Shown piece by piece: positions 61,332 to 64,000 of a stretch of 64,000 bases of DNA. The translations under genes were made by a program, and so were the position numbers. The first letter of the stretch is position 1. Each line of letters begins with the position of its first letter. Source of the stretch: Candidatus Pelagibacterales bacterium (GTDB taxonomy: Bacteria; Pseudomonadota; Alphaproteobacteria; TMED109); contig PAZF01000002.1 of assembly GCA_002715505.1 (NCBI GenBank), positions 47,603 to 111,602 on the forward strand, written 5' to 3'. The notes under the pieces are model-generated. The model worked only from the letters and a program-made list of their open reading frames with translations. It did not search any database and was not told the origin of the DNA.

Positions 61332-62969
61332 ATGAAAAATTTTATTTTAATTACTTTAATATTAAGTATTTGTTTAAAAATTAATGCAGAGAGCAACTTA
61401 GAGGATATTATAAATTCCTCTAGAACAATTGATTTGACATACAGCGGTAGTTTTTCAAGTGATTGCCATAAACTGAATAAAATTAAATTAGAAACTAATG
61501 GAATTATAACCCTTGAAATTATTAGACTAAAGCCATCCTATACTAGTAAAGTCTTTACTTGCTCTATATCAAAAATTTATGATGTGGAAGTTTACCCTTC
61601 TGACAAAGGTGCTTACATAGTTGGTGCAAAAGGTGTTCGTGGAAAAATAACAGATGATCGTTTTTATATACAAGTATCTCCAAAGACTGAAGCGATAAGA
61701 ATTAAATACTTTTCAGATAAAAATACTAAAGGAGAAGTAAAAATAAAGCGATTTGATGTTGGGTATATAATTAACAAGATTAAAAATAGAATTGCAGATT
61801 TAAGAGAAAGTGAATCTACTATACCTTCTTGGCAAAAAGCTTTTAAAGAAACTGAAACTAAGCTTATTAGTGAAGCCAAAAATGATAAGCAACCACCAAA
61901 TATATTAATTACAAGCCCAGTTGTCCAACCTGAAGAAAGTTTTATAGAAGTAGATAATTATACGACATTGGTAAGAGGAAAAGTCAAGGACAATAAGGGA
62001 GTAATGAAACTTTTAGTTGGAGGAAACAACACCTCCGCAGATGAAAATGGAAATTTTGTAGCAAAGGTTAAGTTAGGATTTGGTGAAAATAAAATCAAAG
62101 TGCAAGCTGAAGACGTTAATGGTAATATTTCAGAAAAGACTTTAATTATTATTAGAAAAGAGTTTTTAAATAATAATATTTTTTCAGATGTAGACATTCC
62201 AATTAAAACATCAATGAAAAATAAAAATACTTTCGCTGTAGTAATTGGGATAGAAAACTACCAGTATGTTCCAGATGCTAAATATGCCTACAATGATGCT
62301 CAAGTTTTTCGAGAATACCTAATTGAAACGTTAGGTATTAGTAAGCAAAATATTAAAATGATATTAAATAGCAAGGCTACTTATGCAGAAATTAATAAAC
62401 TATTAGGAAGCAAGGGATGGTTAAAAAGAAATGTAAAAGACTCAACCTCTAATATAATTATTTATTTTGCCGGACATGGAATATCAAATCTTGAGGAAAA
62501 AACTACTGGCTTATTGGCATTTGATATAGACCCTAATTATTCAATTGGTATAGATACAAAAAACTTATATAAAAATTTGGCTAATCTAAATGCAAACTCT
62601 ATAACTATTTTTCTAGATGCCTGTTTTACAGGACAAACCAGAGAAGAAAAGCTTTTAATCGCTGACTCGCGGCCCATTACAATAGTTCCAAAGATTAATC
62701 ATATTTCTGATAATATGTCTATTTTTACTGCCACTAGTAATACTCAAACTAGTGGCGCTATAAAAGAACAAGAACATGGGCTTTTTACATATTTTTTATT
62801 AAAAGGATTGAGAGGAAATGCCGATGATAATAAAGATAAAAAATTAACATTATTTGAACTAAATTCTTTTATTACTAAAGAAGTAAGTAATTATGCACTT
62901 AATGCAGAAAGAGAACAAACACCGCAATTGCTAGGAAGTAAAGATAAAATATTAATAAAATATGATTGA
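61332..62969 (+). CDS. Exported caspase-like (peptidase C14) protein
   Basis: 545 residues. Signal peptide about 1-20 (LILSICLKINAES). Residues about 180-285 include a PQPEESF...VDNYTTLVRGKVKD beta-sandwich that resembles a big/Ig-like domain (GENKIKVQAEDVNGN). C-terminal about 295-540 is a p20-like caspase fold: FAVVIGIENYQYVPDAKYAY, catalytic His382 in IIYFAGHGIS and Cys431 in IFLDACFTGQ. Bacterial caspase homologues cleave after Arg/Lys or Asp; the specificity here is unknown. It would act outside the cytoplasm. Followed by the DUF4384-like gene, 9 bp away. No inhibitor or TPR partner is seen. Confidence 0.9.
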   Translation: MKNFILITLILSICLKINAESNLEDIINSSRTIDLTYSGSFSSDCHKLNKIKLETNGIITLEIIRLKPSYTSKVFTCSISKIYDVEVYPSDKGAYIVGAKGVRGKITDDRFYIQVSPKTEAIRIKYFSDKNTKGEVKIKRFDVGYIINKIKNRIADLRESESTIPSWQKAFKETETKLISEAKNDKQPPNILITSPVVQPEESFIEVDNYTTLVRGKVKDNKGVMKLLVGGNNTSADENGNFVAKVKLGFGENKIKVQAEDVNGNISEKTLIIIRKEFLNNNIFSDVDIPIKTSMKNKNTFAVVIGIENYQYVPDAKYAYNDAQVFREYLIETLGISKQNIKMILNSKATYAEINKLLGSKGWLKRNVKDSTSNIIIYFAGHGISNLEEKTTGLLAFDIDPNYSIGIDTKNLYKNLANLNANSITIFLDACFTGQTREEKLLIADSRPITIVPKINHISDNMSIFTATSNTQTSGAIKEQEHGLFTYFLLKGLRGNADDNKDKKLTLFELNSFITKEVSNYALNAEREQTPQLLGSKDKILIKYD

Positions 62970-62978
62970 AATAATTAC

Positions 62979-63836
62979 ATGCAAAAAATATTATTTCTAA
63001 ATTTATTTTTTTTAAGCTTTGTTAATGTTTTTTTAGCTGAGTCAAAGGTTATTACTTTAAGTGAAATATTTTACTACGGAAAAAATTTATCTGAAAATCA
63101 AGCATGTGAAATAGCATTAAAGAATGCAAAAAATAAAGCTGCAAGCAGCCTTGGCGAATTTATTACCTCAGAATCTATTTTACAATGCAAAGAGTCTCAA
63201 AGCAGTGAAAGTTGCAAGCAATTTAGTAATATTTGGACAGAATCAATAGGAGTAATAAAAGATTTTAGTTCTAAAAGAGAAGCATCCTATGATGAAACTT
63301 TAGGTAAATATTATTGCAAACAAACTATAACAGCGAATGTGATAAAATCTGAAAAACCTGATCCAAATTTTGATTTTAGTGTTTTATTAAATAAAAAAGT
63401 CTTTGAAATAAACAACAATAATAAAACTAAAATAGGAGATTTTTATTCCTCTACAGAAAATCTAGAAATAGAAATTTCACCATTATCTGAAATGTTTGTA
63501 AATATTTTTTACTATTCCCCATCAGGATCTACAAATATTTATAATGAAAAGATTACTCGCCTGTTTCCAAATCCTTTATGTGAAAATAATTATATTAAAA
63601 ATAAAATAACTATACCTAATACAATTTGTGAGCAAAGATTTAAATTGCAGTATTCAGAAAAAGATATTCTAGAAAAAAACAATAAACAAGAATTTTTACT
63701 TTTAATTGCAACAAAGGATAGAATAAAATTTAGAAATGAGTATTCAATCAAATCTTTGAAAGCTAAAATTAATGAAATAAATAGATTTGATATCAGAAAA
63801 AAGGACGTCATGATTAATGTATATTTTAATGAATAA
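62979..63836 (+). CDS. Exported DUF4384-like protein linked to caspase gene
   Basis: 285 residues with a signal peptide (FLNLFFLSFVNVFLAES). First half has an ALKNAKNKAASSLGEFI segment, with paired Cys (LQCKESQ, ESCKQF), recalling LPP20/SIMPL-like exported domains. Second half, about 135-285, has KKVFEINNN, NLEIEISPLSEMFVNIFYYSPSG and ITRLFPNPLCENNYI, the pattern of DUF4384, which is often coded next to caspase-like proteins. It starts 9 bp after the caspase stop. Function unknown; the pairing is known in other genomes. Confidence 0.75.
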   Translation: MQKILFLNLFFLSFVNVFLAESKVITLSEIFYYGKNLSENQACEIALKNAKNKAASSLGEFITSESILQCKESQSSESCKQFSNIWTESIGVIKDFSSKREASYDETLGKYYCKQTITANVIKSEKPDPNFDFSVLLNKKVFEINNNNKTKIGDFYSSTENLEIEISPLSEMFVNIFYYSPSGSTNIYNEKITRLFPNPLCENNYIKNKITIPNTICEQRFKLQYSEKDILEKNNKQEFLLLIATKDRIKFRNEYSIKSLKAKINEINRFDIRKKDVMINVYFNE

Positions 63837-64000
63837 ATTATATATCTTGATATTATCATATTTTTTTTTGCAAGCTTGCTCAACAAAATATGTAGAAGGT
63901 AATAAAAAATTTAAAGAATACAATAATCCTTTACAGAGCAAAGTTTATTATAACTTGAGCAAGGTAATAAAAAATTTAAAGAATACAATAATCCTTTACA
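63829..64000 (+). CDS. Lipoprotein, partial (third gene of caspase operon)
   Basis: ATG 63829 overlaps the previous stop by 8 bp. The visible 57 residues are a lipoprotein signal (YILILSYFFLQAC, lipobox LQAC) followed by STKYVEGNKKFKEYNN. The rest is cut by the edge. The sequence from 63896 is duplicated at 63961 with a 65-bp period, not a multiple of three, so the frame after the second copy may be wrong or truncated. No family can be assigned. Confidence 0.55.
   Translation, partial: MNKLYILILSYFFLQACSTKYVEGNKKFKEYNNPLQSKVYYNLSKVIKNLKNTIILY
63896..64000. repeat. 65-bp tandem duplication at the window end
   Basis: Bases 63896-63935 and 63961-64000 are identical over all 40 visible bases, the second copy reaching the last base. 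Period is 65 bp with a 25-bp unique spacer (63936-63960). It may be a real tandem duplication in the lipoprotein gene or an assembly artefact at a contig end. Confidence 0.85.

Noticed and set aside
1..64000. tRNA, rRNA, CRISPR, insertion sequence or prophage
   Set aside because: No cloverleaf, rRNA signature, regularly spaced repeats, transposase, integrase or phage structural genes were recognised.

Overview
The window is very AT-rich, densely packed with genes and has short spacers. There is no rRNA, tRNA, CRISPR array, phage or insertion sequence that I can recognise. The protein families (EgtB/C/D, BoxB/BoxC, TRAP and HAAT transporters, adrenodoxin-type ferredoxin reductase, NDH-2, SelD/MnmH) and the low GC suggest a streamlined marine alphaproteobacterium, probably heterotrophic and aerobic. 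No 16S gene is present, so the placement is an inference. TGA is used as a stop (for example at 20461, 30448 and 62967), so the code is standard.

Layout. 0-5 kb: an oxidative-stress/metal block, with ahpC-ahpD behind a good Fur-type box, a pseudoazurin, a cold-shock protein, a DsrE/cupredoxin pair and small secreted proteins. One secreted protein is a pseudogene of a family that has two intact copies in the window. 5-10 kb: ergothioneine synthesis, egtC-egtB and egtD flanking an MFS transporter. 10-21 kb: methyltransferases, DoxX, a TakP-type TRAP binding protein overlapping an exported intradiol-dioxygenase-like gene, a fluoroacetate-dehalogenase-like hydrolase with all expected catalytic residues, HMCES/YedK, HPF, a CBS protein, MazG-like, AzlCD and NIPSNAP. 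21-32 kb: a sirtuin, a 2-enoyl thioester reductase, a Prx5-type peroxiredoxin, an NDH-SelD fusion with mnmH (selenium for tRNA 2-selenouridine), FAS1, CBS, YajQ and ferredoxin/flavodoxin-NADP reductase. 32-36 kb: a PhoD-like phosphatase, UdgB, and a small set (muconolactone-isomerase-like, epoxide hydrolase, HCCA-isomerase-like, thioesterase).

36-60 kb is an aromatic/organic acid catabolic region. It holds a complete HAAT (Liv-type) ABC transporter with a family III CoA transferase, a nitronate monooxygenase-like protein and two crotonase-family enzymes. An ammonium transporter follows, preceded by what I read as a glutamine (glnA-type) riboswitch. Next is a seven-gene minus-strand operon (flavodoxin, benzoate-CoA ligase, alpha/beta hydrolase, TRAP binding protein, second acyl-CoA ligase, ThDP enzyme, NDH-2 fused to a cyclic-nucleotide-binding fold), divergent from boxC-boxB. 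An aldehyde dehydrogenase and an HTH regulator close the region. Benzoate would be activated to benzoyl-CoA, epoxidised by BoxB and cleaved by BoxC. The usual reductase BoxA is absent here and a flavodoxin gene sits at the divergent promoter instead.

60-64 kb: a HbpS/GlcG-like protein and an exported caspase-like protease in tandem with a DUF4384-like protein and a partial lipoprotein. The window ends inside a 65-bp tandem duplication that shifts the reading frame.
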